Below are positions 1 to 7,883 of a stretch of 64,000 nucleotides of DNA, in pieces (position 1 is the stretch's first letter; the number at the start of each line of letters is the position of its first letter). The stretch is taken from the NCBI GenBank assembly GCA_964636985.1, contig CAZWSX010000019.1, positions 62,001 to 126,000 of the forward strand, in the 5' to 3' direction. A program made the position numbers and the translations under genes. The notes under the pieces were generated by a model. That model was not told the DNA's origin. It did no database searches and worked only from the letters and a program-made list of their open reading frames with translations. The stretch is from CAZWSX01 sp964636985 (GTDB lineage: Bacteria; Planctomycetota; Planctomycetia; Pirellulales; Pirellulaceae).

Positions 1-383
1 TTCTCGATGCAGAAGAAGAAGTCTTCCACGAATTGCTTCGCCTGTTGTTGGCGTGCCGTCTCACGAGAGACCCCGTAGGCTACTCCAAAGGCCGCCGTAG
101 CGCAGGAGAGAACAAACGCAACGATCGCGAGTCCCTTACCGCTGTAGACGTCGGGTTGTCGCACCGTTTGGCGGAGTCCGAAATAGCTGAGAGCTGCGCT
201 CCCAAAGGCAATCACTGCGGGAATCGGGGACCGCGTCACCGCGACAACCATCACCGCAATGATGGCGAGAACCAACCCCAGCACGGCAAAGACACTTACC
301 GATCGGTACGTCGCCGAGTCGCCTACCTCTTCGGGCTCCGAGAATCGGACCTTTTGAGAGGGGTCGGTCGAGGTACTTTGCAT
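1..383 (-). CDS. DUF4190-like membrane protein (3' end cut by window)
   Basis: The minus strand reads open from an ATG at 381-383 to the window edge (127 codons), so the C-terminus is missing. The start is a short polar stretch (MQSTSTDPSQKVRFSEPEE), followed by two hydrophobic helices around residues 30-65 and one around residues 80-100. The segment between them ends with YSGKGLAI, typical of the DUF4190 family, where small inner-membrane proteins carry paired helices around a conserved G-K/R-G-L-A-I turn. After the last helix comes a Gln-rich linker (SRETARQQQAKQF). No enzymatic motif is visible. It sits 27 bp downstream of another minus-strand ORF (411-788), so the two may be co-transcribed. 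The role of the family is unknown. Confidence 0.7.
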   Translation of the reverse strand, partial: MQSTSTDPSQKVRFSEPEEVGDSATYRSVSVFAVLGLVLAIIAVMVVAVTRSPIPAVIAFGSAALSYFGLRQTVRQPDVYSGKGLAIVAFVLSCATAAFGVAYGVSRETARQQQAKQFVEDFFFCIE

Positions 384-410
384 GGCGGTTTTTCCGATCG
401 ACACAAAAAC

Positions 411-788
411 TCAGCGAGAAAACAGAGCCTCGTTGCCAAAACGCCCGGCTCTGAGGAAGCGGTTAGCCGCTGCCTCCATATTCGCGTATCCAATTCGATA
501 TTGCCAGCGAACGCGAGGGACTTGGTCCAACCCCAGCAGTTTCCAGCGTCGCCTGACCGTCATAATCGAATCGACCACCCACGCGGAGGGGCAATCTGCG
601 ATTTTGTCCTGTACGTCGAATTGGCTCAATGGGTTCGACCCGCAGCTTCCCTTACCTAATGGCCGCTTGCGAAGTCGATCGGTCACCAAGAACAACTCGA
701 TCCATTGCCGCAAATCGCCGACGGGACTTGCATAACTTTTAGAAATGGGACTCGCGGGCATTTTGTCGTCCGGTAGACTTTCTCCCAT
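411..788 (-). CDS. hypothetical protein, about 125 aa
   Basis: I do not recognise a family. The open frame continues upstream to 941, but the first plausible ATG codons are at 788 and 761; neither has a clear Shine-Dalgarno, so the start is uncertain. The C-terminal half looks protein-like: it is rich in Trp, Arg and Val (for example MTVRRRWKLLGLDQVPRVRW at about residues 77-96) and ends with an Ala/Asn/Arg helix-like segment. There are no membrane helices or signal peptide. It lies just upstream of the DUF4190-like gene on the same strand and divergently from the GspE-like gene. It could still be a fortuitous ORF in an otherwise empty 626-bp interval (384-1009). Confidence 0.4.
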   Translation of the reverse strand: MGESLPDDKMPASPISKSYASPVGDLRQWIELFLVTDRLRKRPLGKGSCGSNPLSQFDVQDKIADCPSAWVVDSIMTVRRRWKLLGLDQVPRVRWQYRIGYANMEAAANRFLRAGRFGNEALFSR

Positions 789-1009
789 GGTTGGCCCAAG
801 GATGGTTTTGCCCCTTGATCGGCACGAAATGACGTGGCGGTGGTTCGATCCGGCAAGGGCAATTAAGATTGAAAGTTTGGGCGAAAGGATGGCGATCCGT
901 GCTGGGATCGTCGGTTTTGCTCGTGCGACGCGACTTCCCACGTTTTCGAGCGGTCCAGAAACAAATTAAGCGGTTTTTGGCGGTGTTTCCGCGCTTTGAG
1001 GGGGATCGG

Positions 1010-2815
1010 ATGATCCGTTGGTTGAACATTTTTCTCTTCTCGATCGCCGCAGTTGCCTTGCTTTCGACCGACGCGTTGGCGGACTGGCCCCCCTACCCGC
1101 TGCCAACTCACGAGGCGGCCCGTGGACCAGGGTTCAATTTCGCGCTCTACAAGATTCTTTTGTTGTTGCCGCTGGTCTGGGGATGGGTCTTCACGACGGA
1201 GCGGCTCGCCAAGGATGCCGAGGACACGGGCGAAAAGATCGGCATGCCCAACACGATTTGGACGCCGGTCTTGGTGTTTCCTTTCTTGATTGGGCTTTTG
1301 GTTGTCGGACTTTTGATCCCCATCTATCCCGTTTCATGGTTGGTCGCCGCGGCGACGTGGCTTGGGCCCGTCATGATTTACGTGCTGCAACGCAACGGCA
1401 AAGTTCCAAAAGAGCAGCGACTTCTCACCGCCAAGCATCTCAAGGAGTGGTTTGGCTCTTTTGGTAAAGCACCAAAGAAGGACGAAGGCGCCAAGCTTCC
1501 TTGGCAAATGGGAGCGCCTGTCGATGTCGCGGGCGGCGGTCCCGACGCCACCGAAAACCAATCGAACGCCGTCGCAGCAAGGCAGTCGCCGGCTTATGTC
1601 CCGATGAAGGAGCTTTTGGCCGATGGGATTCGCAACCGGGCTTACTACATCATGCTCGACTACACGGCCGATGCCGTGTCAGCGCGGTACCAGGTAGACG
1701 GTGTGTGGCACAACGGTTCGCCCGTCGTTTGGGAAAAGGGACCGCTCAATCGCGAAATTGGCGATCCGATCTTGGCCGTCCTCAAGAAGCTTGCGGGGCT
1801 AAATCCAGCCGAACGCCGTCTGCGACAGGAAGGAAAGCTCAAGATCGGATTCGAAGGGATCAAGCTCAACGGGACTCTCTCGTGTCAAGGTACGCCCACG
1901 GGCGAACGTGTCGCCCTGCAACTAGCGCCGATCATTAAGAAGGCACCGACGCTCGATCAGTTGGGCATGCGCGAGAAGATGCGGGAACAGCTCAAGGCCA
2001 TGCTGGCTGAAAAGGTTGGCATGGTGCTTGTCTCATCGATGCCGGGCGACGGCCTCACGACCACGTGGAACGCCACCTTGATGAATTGCGACCGACTTCT
2101 GCGAGACTTCGTGGGCGTCGAGGAAAAGAACAAAAAAGAAACGGAAGTCGAAAACGTCGATATCCAAAAATACGACGTCGCCGCGGGAGAAACGGCGATC
2201 ACGGTGCTGCCCAAACTGGCGTTGAAGCAGCCAGAAGTGTTCGTCGTTCCAGAGATTGCCGAAAAAGAAACCCTCGACTTCATGCTGAAACAGTGCGAAG
2301 ACGAAGGACGCATGGTCATCCTCAGTACTCGCGCTCGAGAGGGCGTCGAGGCCTTGATGCGCATTCTAGCGCTGAATCCCCAAAGCCCCGACCTTTACGC
2401 GAAGCATGTTCGCGGCGTGCTGAACGTGCGGCTCATTCGGCGCCTCTGCGATAAATGCAAAGAAGCCCGGCCGGCCGATCCAAACCTGTTGGCGCGATTA
2501 GGGATTCCCGCGGGACGCGTGCAGCAACTCTACATCGAACGGCAGCCACTTCCTCCAGGCGAAAAGCGGAAGAAGGGAGAGCCGGAAGTTTGCCCGCAAT
2601 GCCGTGGAATTGGGTACTACGGACGCACCGCGATCTACGAGTTGCTCCAAGTTCCCGATGCCATGCGGCCGTACTTGTCGAAGCCGACACCCGTCGAAAC
2701 ATTGCGAGCCATCGCCAAGCAGGCCGGACACCTTTCGCTGTTGGAAGAAGGGGTCTTGCTGGTGGCGGTTGGTACCACGTCGATTCAAGAACTCCAGCGA
2801 GTCCTGAAGGTTTAG
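1010..2815 (+). CDS. GspE/PilB-like type II secretion/type IV pilus ATPase homologue with degenerate motifs
   Basis: 601 aa from the ATG at 1010. That start gives a signal-like hydrophobic N-terminus (MIRWLNIFLFSIAAVALLST) followed by two or three further membrane segments up to about residue 126; an upstream in-frame start at 869 would bury these. Residues about 200-600 follow the GspE/PilB fold. The Cys pairs of the C-terminal zinc-binding insert are present (C480/C483 and C528/C531), followed by the family-typical GYYGRTAIYELLQV. The nucleotide site is altered: the Walker A region reads MPGDGLTTT (344-352) with no lysine, and the Walker B/Glu box reads PEVFVVPEI (408-416). Known GspE proteins are soluble hexameric ATPases that power pilus or secretion assembly. 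This one is membrane-anchored and probably does not hydrolyse ATP normally. A CvpA-like gene follows 77 bp downstream. Confidence 0.85.
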   Translation: MIRWLNIFLFSIAAVALLSTDALADWPPYPLPTHEAARGPGFNFALYKILLLLPLVWGWVFTTERLAKDAEDTGEKIGMPNTIWTPVLVFPFLIGLLVVGLLIPIYPVSWLVAAATWLGPVMIYVLQRNGKVPKEQRLLTAKHLKEWFGSFGKAPKKDEGAKLPWQMGAPVDVAGGGPDATENQSNAVAARQSPAYVPMKELLADGIRNRAYYIMLDYTADAVSARYQVDGVWHNGSPVVWEKGPLNREIGDPILAVLKKLAGLNPAERRLRQEGKLKIGFEGIKLNGTLSCQGTPTGERVALQLAPIIKKAPTLDQLGMREKMREQLKAMLAEKVGMVLVSSMPGDGLTTTWNATLMNCDRLLRDFVGVEEKNKKETEVENVDIQKYDVAAGETAITVLPKLALKQPEVFVVPEIAEKETLDFMLKQCEDEGRMVILSTRAREGVEALMRILALNPQSPDLYAKHVRGVLNVRLIRRLCDKCKEARPADPNLLARLGIPAGRVQQLYIERQPLPPGEKRKKGEPEVCPQCRGIGYYGRTAIYELLQVPDAMRPYLSKPTPVETLRAIAKQAGHLSLLEEGVLLVAVGTTSIQELQRVLKV

Positions 2816-2892
2816 TGTTTCTCGGCGAGAGCGGCTGAGTGAAGTTGAGTCGTCAACGGTTTTGTTGATCCAGATTTAAGTGAACTGACATC

Positions 2893-3528
2893 ATGTTGTT
2901 GTTCCTGGTTCTGTTTGTGATCTTTGCGCTTGTCGCGGCAGCCGTCTGGTTCCAGGGGCTGTGGAGCATTGCCATCATCATCGTGAACATGACGTTCGCG
3001 GGACTGATCGCCACCAACTACTACGAACCTTTGAGCGACTTTATTGAGAGCTTCGAACGAAGCTTTGTTTACCTATTGGATGTGGTCTGCTTTTGGTTGA
3101 TCTTCGCGATCACTTACGGAATTCTCCGCTTCATTACCGACTCGCTCTCGAAGACCAAGATCGAATTCTCGAAGCCGGTCGAGATTGGCGGAAGCATCGT
3201 GCTGGCCATCTGGGCCGGTTGGCTATTTGTTTGTCTGGTTGCGTTCTCGATTCAGTTCTCTCCGGTGGGATCGGAACCGATGTGGAGCCTGACCGATCCC
3301 GAGAGCAAATCGTTCCTGGTTTTTTCGCCCGAAAACCAGTGGCTCAGTTTCGCCCGGTGGCGATCGCGCGGTGCTCTGTCGCGGGGTATTTTCAAGGACT
3401 CGGAAATCACCGAGGACGACAAGACTTGGAAAGCCCAGGTTTTCGATTCCAAACAGCAATTCCTCAATCGACACCACCAGCGACGGAAGAACTTTGAGGG
3501 CGTCGAGGGGCTTCGCGTACCTCGGTAA
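2893..3528 (+). CDS. CvpA-like integral membrane protein
   Basis: 211 aa. Hydrophobic helices lie at about residues 1-17, 24-42, 61-83 and 100-122, a layout seen in CvpA-family proteins (in E. coli, CvpA is needed for colicin V production). The C-terminal 90 residues are soluble, charged and unfamiliar (SPENQWLSFARWRSRG...), ending in a basic tail. No catalytic motif is visible. The ATG at 2893 has no strong Shine-Dalgarno. It stands 77 bp after the GspE-like gene on the same strand, so it is probably co-transcribed with it; this suggests a membrane partner but does not prove one. The family call is from helix pattern and context and is moderate. Confidence 0.65.
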   Translation: MLLFLVLFVIFALVAAAVWFQGLWSIAIIIVNMTFAGLIATNYYEPLSDFIESFERSFVYLLDVVCFWLIFAITYGILRFITDSLSKTKIEFSKPVEIGGSIVLAIWAGWLFVCLVAFSIQFSPVGSEPMWSLTDPESKSFLVFSPENQWLSFARWRSRGALSRGIFKDSEITEDDKTWKAQVFDSKQQFLNRHHQRRKNFEGVEGLRVPR

Positions 3529-3544
3529 CATCCCTCTAGGGATG
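3529..3544. terminator. short inverted repeat after the CvpA-like gene
   Basis: CATCCCT and AGGGATG flank a two-base centre, starting one base after the stop codon of the CvpA-like gene. A loop of two is too tight for a good hairpin, and no T-run follows, so termination is possible but weakly supported. Confidence 0.25.
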
Positions 3545-3631
3545 GCCGTTATGATGGAGAGGGGCAGCGCTCCCAGTCGGGCATAACCTCGCGCGGGCAC
3601 CAGGGCGACTGGAAACTGGAGCGAAGCCATT

Positions 3632-3691
3632 GCGCTGAGTCGAGCGAACAGGGCGCTGAGCGAAGCGAACAGGGCGCTAAGCGAAAGGAAC
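3632..3691 (+). repeat. three tandem copies of a 21-bp repeat
   Basis: Copies at 3632-3652, 3653-3673 and 3674-3691 (last copy 18 bp) have the consensus GCGCTGAGCGAAGCGAACAG plus G. They differ by only a few bases. The third copy has drifted to GCGAAAGGAAC, which supplies a purine-rich Shine-Dalgarno-like stretch about 8-12 bases before the ATG at 3698, so the repeat array forms the leader of the next gene. Confidence 0.8.
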
Positions 3692-3697
3692 ACGTCG

Positions 3698-4810
3698 ATG
3701 GACAGGTTTCCTGGCAGTGAGTGGTCTCGGCGTCGATGGATGAAAGCCTGGCTTGCGGCGGGAGCCTCCGTAGCGGGGAGCGCTCTGTTTTCGCAAAGCA
3801 TCGCCGACGAAAAGAGTGCCGCATCTTCTGGCGACAAATCCCCGGCCGACGAAATCACGCCGGAAACGCAGCGCGCCATCGATCGTGGATTGAGCTGGCT
3901 ATCGAAACAGCAACGCAAGACCGGCGAAAAGCGGGGTGCCTTTGGGCTCGGCGGTTACGCCGGCGGTGTGGCGGTTTGCGGCCTGTCGGGCCTGGCCTTC
4001 ATGTGCAGCGGAAGCTCGCCTGGTGCGGGGCCTTTCGGCAAGCACATCGACATGTGCGTCGAGTATCTCTCCAACTGCGTTCAGGACAATGGATATATAA
4101 GTGTGCCTGGGATCGGCATGGACAACATGTACGGTCACGGTTTCGCGACGCTATTTCTCGCGGAAGCCTATGGCATGTCAACGCGCAGCGAGCGCGATAA
4201 AGAGTTAGGCGAGAAACTTCGCAAGGCGGTTCAGCTCACCATCGATTGCCAAAACGATGCCGGCGGGTGGCGCTATCAACCCGTCAAAAGCGATGCCGAT
4301 TTGTCGATAACAATTTGCCAAATCATGGCGCTGCGTGCCGCGCGCGATGCCGGGATCGATGTGCCCGATAAGGTCCGCAGCAAGTGCATCGAGTACGTCA
4401 AGAAAAGCCAAAACACCGACGGCAGCTTTCGCTACACGCTAAGCCAAGGAGGCGGTGGAACCTTCCCCCTCACGGCGGCCGGAGTTGTTTCGCTGTATTC
4501 GGCGGGGATCTACGACGGAGAGCAGGTCGACAAAGCGATCAAGTGGCTCAACAACCATTTGCCTGGTAAAGCCAACGGGCAATTCAGCTCGTACTTTTAT
4601 TACGGGCAATACTATGCCGTGCAAGCGATGTGGCATTCGGGCGGCAAGAATTGGGACAACTGGTACAAGGGGATTCGCGAAGTATTGCTTGCGCGCCAAG
4701 ACAGCGACGGCGCCTTCCAGGACCAAGAGGTCTGCCCCGAGTTCGGCACGGCCATGGCCTGCATCATTCTTCAAATGCCGAACAACTTTGTGCCGATCTT
4801 CGCTCCGTAA
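3698..4810 (+). CDS. Tat-exported prenyltransferase/squalene-cyclase-fold repeat protein
   Basis: 370 aa. The N-terminus carries a Tat-like signal (SRRRWMKAWLAAGASVAGSA, about residues 10-29), ending near AQSIA-type small residues, so the protein is probably exported folded. The mature part has the repeated alpha/alpha-toroid pattern of the prenyltransferase and squalene oxidase repeat family: blocks such as IDRGLSWLSKQQ, TIDCQNDAGGWRY, KKSQNTDGSFRYT and LLARQDSDGAFQDQ, each with a Gln/Asn-Asp-Gly-Gly/Ser-Phe/Trp turn (QW-like motifs). The catalytic DxDD motif of true squalene-hopene cyclases was not seen, so cyclase activity is unlikely; planctomycetes carry many such secreted repeat proteins of unknown role. 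The ATG at 3698 has a GAAAGGA Shine-Dalgarno within the upstream tandem repeat. Confidence 0.85.
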   Translation: MDRFPGSEWSRRRWMKAWLAAGASVAGSALFSQSIADEKSAASSGDKSPADEITPETQRAIDRGLSWLSKQQRKTGEKRGAFGLGGYAGGVAVCGLSGLAFMCSGSSPGAGPFGKHIDMCVEYLSNCVQDNGYISVPGIGMDNMYGHGFATLFLAEAYGMSTRSERDKELGEKLRKAVQLTIDCQNDAGGWRYQPVKSDADLSITICQIMALRAARDAGIDVPDKVRSKCIEYVKKSQNTDGSFRYTLSQGGGGTFPLTAAGVVSLYSAGIYDGEQVDKAIKWLNNHLPGKANGQFSSYFYYGQYYAVQAMWHSGGKNWDNWYKGIREVLLARQDSDGAFQDQEVCPEFGTAMACIILQMPNNFVPIFAP

Positions 4811-4889
4811 TAATCCACTCGGAATTTATTGCGACCACCGTGAGCCTATCATCTGATGCATTTTCCGGTTGTAGTGGCGTAAGTTCGGA

Positions 4890-4899
4890 CCACGCGTGG
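4890..4899. promoter_or_regulatory. perfect 10-bp palindrome in the leader of the 5-9.5 kb block
   Basis: CCACGCGTGG lies midway in the 259-bp gap between the toroid-repeat protein and the DUF1559 gene, followed by an AT-rich stretch (GATTAATAATGG). A palindrome of this length can occur by chance; an operator is only a possibility. Confidence 0.2.
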
Positions 4900-5069
4900 T
4901 GATTAATAATGGCTCACATACGCGTGAGGCGGCTGTGCCGTCACTGCTGTCGGTTTTATAAACTGTCAAAAAATAGAGCGCGAAAATGCTTGACGGCGGT
5001 GTTCCGTGCGTGTTACAACTCGCACCGAAGCCTTGCTCGCGTCGGCTGCCAGCCTCGGGAGCCCATCGA

Positions 5070-6158
5070 ATGCGTTCGATCAAATCACCTTGCCGCACGG
5101 CATTGACGCTCCTTGAGCTCATTGTCGTTATTGCGGTAATCAATCTTTTGATCGCATTAGCTCTTCCCGCTATTCAGGAAGCGCGAGAGTCTGGTCGTCG
5201 CATTCATTGTGTGGCCAATCTACGCCAACTTGGGCTGGCTCAGCAGCAATACCATGATGTGCACGGCATGTTCACTCCCGGTAGCGAGAGTTGCTCGCTT
5301 GCACTTCATCCAGGCAACAACGGAACGGATGCTGATGGAAACATGATCTGCGTCGACGGTATTGGACCGCAGGATCCTGCCTTAAATGGCTGGATTTCAC
5401 TTAAAGGCAGCCGCTTGGTTCGGTTGTTGCCCTTTTTGGATCAATCGACCTTTTACGATCAGCTTGACTTTCGAGGGAGCATTGATGGCCAAATCGCTGA
5501 GACGCCTCAACTTCGTTCTGCCAGGATAACGATCTTTCAGTGTCCGTCGGAGAGTGAGTTTTCGGCCTCCAAAATGCATGCGAATTATGGGGTTAGTTTG
5601 GGCCCTCTCGATCTTGTCTACCCTTGCGATAAGTTTGCTCCGCAGCGTGGCGCACCGTGGGTCTCGCCGACGAATTCGGTGCAGTATCCCATGGCCGGGA
5701 ATACCTACTTCGGCGAGACACTTTATGTCGGTAACAGGTTCTTCGTGCGGCAAGATTCCCGCGGCGCCAGCGGCGTTCACAGTCCGGCATGGTGGACTGC
5801 GCGGTCGCAAGATATTACCGACGGCACGTCCAATACCATTCAGATGCTGGAAATGCTTCCCGCGTGCTCTATCGAATCAGTTGGGAATTGGTGGGACATC
5901 ATGAGTGGTAAGGTTAGCACCTTGTTGCCTGTTAATTTTCCAACTTGTCCAGGGCAGAAGGGTAACGGGTACGACGGATACGGAAACGGCATTGATCCTT
6001 GCACGGGTAAGTTGGGGAGGTCTGGCGCAAAGTCGAATCATCGAAACGGGGCCCAGGTTGTGTTTTGCGACGGGGCAGTGCGCTTTATTCCCAACACCGT
6101 AAATTACGAAGTTTATCAGAGACTCGGTGCTCGACGAGATGGCTTGCCGACGCCATGA
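5070..6158 (+). CDS. DUF1559 prepilin-like N-terminal methylation domain protein
   Basis: 362 aa from the ATG at 5070, chosen because it places a type IV prepilin leader at the N-terminus: basic residues, then ALTLLELIVVIAVINLLIAL with the conserved Glu after the processing site. In place of the usual Gly-Phe the cleavage site reads Thr-Ala-Leu-Thr-Leu, so peptidase processing may be atypical. ARESGRRIHCVANLRQLGLA follows the helix, as in the DUF1559 family, and the C-terminus has the H-X9-DG signature (H in SNHRNG, then FCDGAV). The family is greatly expanded in planctomycetes and is thought to be exported to the cell surface through pseudopilin-like machinery, but its function is not established. 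It opens a plus-strand, AT-richer gene block. Confidence 0.9.
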   Translation: MRSIKSPCRTALTLLELIVVIAVINLLIALALPAIQEARESGRRIHCVANLRQLGLAQQQYHDVHGMFTPGSESCSLALHPGNNGTDADGNMICVDGIGPQDPALNGWISLKGSRLVRLLPFLDQSTFYDQLDFRGSIDGQIAETPQLRSARITIFQCPSESEFSASKMHANYGVSLGPLDLVYPCDKFAPQRGAPWVSPTNSVQYPMAGNTYFGETLYVGNRFFVRQDSRGASGVHSPAWWTARSQDITDGTSNTIQMLEMLPACSIESVGNWWDIMSGKVSTLLPVNFPTCPGQKGNGYDGYGNGIDPCTGKLGRSGAKSNHRNGAQVVFCDGAVRFIPNTVNYEVYQRLGARRDGLPTP

Positions 6159-6246
6159 GCACAGCCTTCTGCGGTCCTAAACTACTTTATTTAAGTGACG
6201 TCAGTTCGTCAGTCCTTCGGTTCCTCTTTCCGTTTGGAGCTTTCAG

Positions 6247-6585
6247 ATGAAGACACTGAATGGTATTTGCTTGATGGCTGTATTCGGGTTGGGAAGTCTC
6301 TTGAGTTCCATGGAGGGCACCGCCACATCAAAGGAAGTAATGGGCGGTGGTCCTTGCACGGTCAATATTTCACTGGAAAATTGTGGCGGAGAGAAATGTT
6401 CGTCCAAATGGGTGTTTATTACTGCTCCTGTTCCAGGACAGAAGACGTGGGCCAAATGCGATTTTACGGGAGGTGGGGGATATAAGGTTCCGGAGTGTAA
6501 TCCACAACCGGACTGTACCGAACGTACAACCTATCCAGTCGGGTGCGATAATACAGGTTTCTGCGTCACAACTTTCTACCCGTAG
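6247..6585 (+). CDS. small secreted cysteine-rich protein
   Basis: 112 aa with a clear Sec signal (hydrophobic residues 7-21, likely cleavage near 25). GGAGC at 6236-6240 is a good Shine-Dalgarno for the ATG at 6247. The mature part is short, Gly-rich and holds eight cysteines (37, 46, 51, 71, 84, 90, 100, 106), an even number suited to four disulfides. It contains VMGGGPC at residues 31-37, so a double-glycine site precedes the first cysteine. I recognise no family. The hydrophobic signal excludes a plain cytosolic protein. It lies between a pseudopilin-like protein and genes for a C39-type peptidase/rhodanese fusion and a MauE-like protein, so it is a reasonable substrate candidate for them (inference). 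Confidence 0.75.
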   Translation: MKTLNGICLMAVFGLGSLLSSMEGTATSKEVMGGGPCTVNISLENCGGEKCSSKWVFITAPVPGQKTWAKCDFTGGGGYKVPECNPQPDCTERTTYPVGCDNTGFCVTTFYP

Positions 6586-6614
6586 ACGGTCCCCGGATTT
6601 CTTCGCTTTAGTTC

Positions 6615-6794
6615 ATGACTTCGCTGAAACAAAAGCTTCAACCTCCAAATCCGTTCATCGTCGCCGTGTGCCTGGGCTGGAGTTTGCGGCGGGTATTGTT
6701 CGTGAGAAGTAGTTTGCACCAGCTTCCTACCTACGGTCATGTGCGTAGCGCTGTTGTAGCGGCTTTATGGGGGCGAACGCCAAGCATCGAGTAA
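6615..6794 (+). CDS. possible 59-aa ORF of unknown function
   Basis: An ATG at 6615 opens 59 codons ending in TAA at 6792-6794, six bases before the next gene. The product would be basic with a moderately hydrophobic stretch (NPFIVAVCLGWSL, about residues 12-24). No family, no Shine-Dalgarno and no homology signal are visible. It is listed because it fills most of the 215-bp gap; it may be chance. Confidence 0.18.
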   Translation: MTSLKQKLQPPNPFIVAVCLGWSLRRVLFVRSSLHQLPTYGHVRSAVVAALWGRTPSIE

Positions 6795-6800
6795 TTCGCT

Positions 6801-7856
6801 ATGGCCAGAGTTGGTTTGTGTTGCATCATATTGTTGTCACTGGTCGCGCTGTCGCGCGCTAGGGGCCAGGACGCTCTTGCATCGATCAGGCAAGCAAATT
6901 CTTATCCGCGATCTATGCGTGCGGAATATGGCGCCGCTGTCGGCAGAGAGGGGGACCAAAATAAGATCAATGTCAAGATGACTCGAGACGGGGGCAGCAT
7001 TGGCGCGCGCGTCGAAACGGTGCGGCCGCCTTCAAGGCAGTCGCCGGTTGATATTCAGCACGTTGTGTCCAACGCAAAAGGGGAAGTGCGGTTTATGCTG
7101 CCGGCGGAGGGAAGGCTTCCGATCTTGACAGGGGATGCATTCCCCGAGGGCATCCGAATACCCGATGGAATTAATAGTCGTCTTCCTTGTGGAGTCGCGG
7201 AGCCGTCCTTTTTGGGTATATGCAATGGTGTCGATTGGACAGGTTCAAACGGTGTATTGTCTGGCAAGTGCGACATTGCGTTCGAAGAAGGTTTGTGCAA
7301 GGTCACGAGCACTACCGAAAATGGGGCGTTTGTCGGGTGGTTCGACCCGACGCGGCATTGGCTACCCAAACGGTGGGTTCTTGAAGGCCGAGGGAGCGAT
7401 GTGCACCTCGGCAGACCAGTACAGGGCTATGGTATCGACCGCATCGTTACCACGATGGAAGCAGACCTTACGGATCTGGTGGCCTTTGGGGACCGCTATG
7501 TTTTCAGGTCTTGGAAGATCACGTGGACTTCAGAAACTCGCGGATCAAAGCCAAGAGTAGGCAGTCCTATAGAAGGGCGACTGGCGTCCATCGAGTTACT
7601 GCCGGACGGTGAGAAAGTTGACCTGTTGCTCGGACTATCGGTGCCGCCCGACACGGATATTATTCTCGCGAATACTCCGCAGATCCACTACAGGTGGAAC
7701 GGGACGTGGATCGAGCCCCGCGTTACAAGACCTGCTTCGACGTCTTTTAGAGTGCGGCCCTCGAACATCGTCGCCTACCTGTGGATTATCTCGGTTGTGG
7801 GTTCAGTTGCTGTGATTGGGCTATGGGTTTGGCGCAAAGCCAAAGCTGCCGCTTAG
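6801..7856 (+). CDS. secreted protein with C-terminal membrane anchor, unknown function
   Basis: 351 aa. The N-terminus is a Sec signal (CCIILLSLVALSRARG, residues 7-22). A single hydrophobic helix near the C-terminus (residues 322-342) is followed by a basic tail (WRKAKAAA), the topology of an outward-facing domain with a cytoplasmic stop. The central part has beta-rich alternation and a Cys-containing stretch around residues 130-175 with four cysteines (CGVAEP, ICNGVD, KCDIAF, LCKVTS). The HWLPKRWVLEGRG stretch recalls LolA-like outer-membrane carrier folds, but this is only a resemblance. No catalytic motif. It lies 27 bp before the C39/rhodanese gene, so it is probably in the same transcript. 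Unrecognised family. Confidence 0.7.
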   Translation: MARVGLCCIILLSLVALSRARGQDALASIRQANSYPRSMRAEYGAAVGREGDQNKINVKMTRDGGSIGARVETVRPPSRQSPVDIQHVVSNAKGEVRFMLPAEGRLPILTGDAFPEGIRIPDGINSRLPCGVAEPSFLGICNGVDWTGSNGVLSGKCDIAFEEGLCKVTSTTENGAFVGWFDPTRHWLPKRWVLEGRGSDVHLGRPVQGYGIDRIVTTMEADLTDLVAFGDRYVFRSWKITWTSETRGSKPRVGSPIEGRLASIELLPDGEKVDLLLGLSVPPDTDIILANTPQIHYRWNGTWIEPRVTRPASTSFRVRPSNIVAYLWIISVVGSVAVIGLWVWRKAKAAA

Positions 7857-7883
7857 ATCATTGTTATTCGAGTAGGTGAGCGT

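Noticed and set aside
33..659. 208-aa plus-strand open frame
   Set aside because: Arg/Asn-rich, no motif, antisense to the DUF4190-like gene and to 411-788.
869..1009. upstream extension of the GspE-like reading frame
   Set aside because: The N-terminal 47 residues are Arg/Phe-rich without a Shine-Dalgarno; the ATG at 1010 restores a signal-like helix.
3632..3691. CRISPR array
   Set aside because: Repeats are directly adjacent without spacers, and there are no cas genes anywhere in the window.
6615..6794. 59-aa ORF as a real gene of the Cys-rich block
   Set aside because: No Shine-Dalgarno, family or codon signal; kept only as a low-confidence feature.
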